Assembly: GCA_020063545.1 (NCBI GenBank)
Contig: JAGUUF010000061.1
Location: 1 to 5,088, forward strand
Reading direction: 5' to 3'
DNA length: 5,088 nt
Source: Cytophagales bacterium
GTDB lineage: Bacteria; Bacteroidota; Bacteroidia; Cytophagales; Cyclobacteriaceae
In this document: positions 4,859 to 5,088 of the stretch, piece by piece
How positions within the stretch are numbered: position 1 is the first letter of the stretch
Layout of the letters: each line of letters opens with the position of its first letter
Program-made: the position numbers and the translations under genes
Notes under the pieces: generated by a model
The model's database searches: none
The model's input: only the letters and a program-made list of their open reading frames with translations
Told to the model about the DNA's origin: nothing

Positions 4859-5088
4859 TTAATAAACCTTTGTAATCGGTCTGAATTCAGCCCAACCGTT
4901 AGTCCAGTCGGTAGCCGTTCCGAAAGCGCCCCGGTAGGTAACCGTCTTGTCAAAGAAGGTATCGCCCGTAAACTTGCCGTCTGCGAAGCTGGCTCCGGTT
5001 GCGATGGTTACGGAACCGCTGGGCAGGGTGAAATCCGGGTTCGAGGGATACGTTGCAATTGCATAGCGCGCAAAGAAATTGTCAACGC
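4859..5088 (-). CDS. C-terminus of a probable secreted or surface protein (5' end outside window)
   Basis: This open frame enters from the right edge and ends in TAA at 4859-4861; the last 75 residues are visible (first whole codon at 5084-5086). The composition is rich in Thr, Gly, Phe, Asp and aromatic residues, with few charged residues, as in extracellular beta-rich proteins. It ends with FFDKTVTYRGAFG, then DWTNGWAEFRPITKVY. The pattern of Gly-Ala-Phe-Gly followed by W-T-x-G-W-x-x-F-x-P near the C-terminus is one I associate from memory with exported hypothetical proteins of Bacteroidota, so the assignment to a secreted or cell-surface protein is by resemblance. No lysine-rich type IX secretion C-terminal tail is present. 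A strong terminator follows, which supports this as the true 3' end of a gene. The function cannot be read from this fragment. Confidence 0.75.
   Translation of the reverse strand, partial: VDNFFARYAIATYPSNPDFTLPSGSVTIATGASFADGKFTGDTFFDKTVTYRGAFGTATDWTNGWAEFRPITKVY

Overview
The window looks like ordinary chromosome from a member of the Bacteroidota, most likely a Cytophagales-type bacterium. The evidence is the near absence of Shine-Dalgarno sequences, several perfect or near-perfect TAnnTTTG elements (the -7 box of this phylum) just upstream of genes, a Bacteroidota-style exported protein C-terminus, and base composition close to half G+C. The genus-level placement is inference. No RNA gene, CRISPR array, insertion sequence, phage gene or defence system is visible.

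Layout: (1) 1-616, plus strand: the C-terminal end of a gamma-glutamyltransferase-family enzyme, followed after 9 bases by a 79-residue two-helix membrane protein. (2) 620-3413, minus strand: read in the direction of transcription, a TIGR01777/YfcH-type SDR protein (TTG start), a 148-base gap, a TIGR00730/LOG-family Rossmann-fold protein, and 11 bases later a membrane-anchored MltD-like lytic transglycosylase with a LysM-like tail. (3) 3447-4142, plus strand: an exported coiled-coil protein of unknown function, divergent from the SDR gene across only 33 bases. (4) 4139-4768, minus strand: a lipoprotein of unknown function whose stop codon overlaps that of the coiled-coil gene. (5) 4859-5088, minus strand: the last 75 residues of a probable secreted or surface protein, followed by a clear intrinsic terminator at 4796-4832.

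The recognisable genes combine cell-envelope work (murein cleavage, glutathione or gamma-glutamyl peptide hydrolysis, a lipoprotein, an exported coiled-coil protein) with two housekeeping Rossmann-fold enzymes. The LOG and transglycosylase genes are probably co-transcribed, but no shared pathway is evident. The window is very compact: both strong convergent pairs end within 3 bases of each other or overlap, and promoters and terminators seem to share bases. I see no convincing new system. The most useful leads are the altered oxyanion-hole motif in the gamma-glutamyltransferase, two uncharacterised envelope proteins, overlapping divergent promoter elements near 3420-3441, and a 39-codon signal-peptide-like reading frame at 2389-2508.
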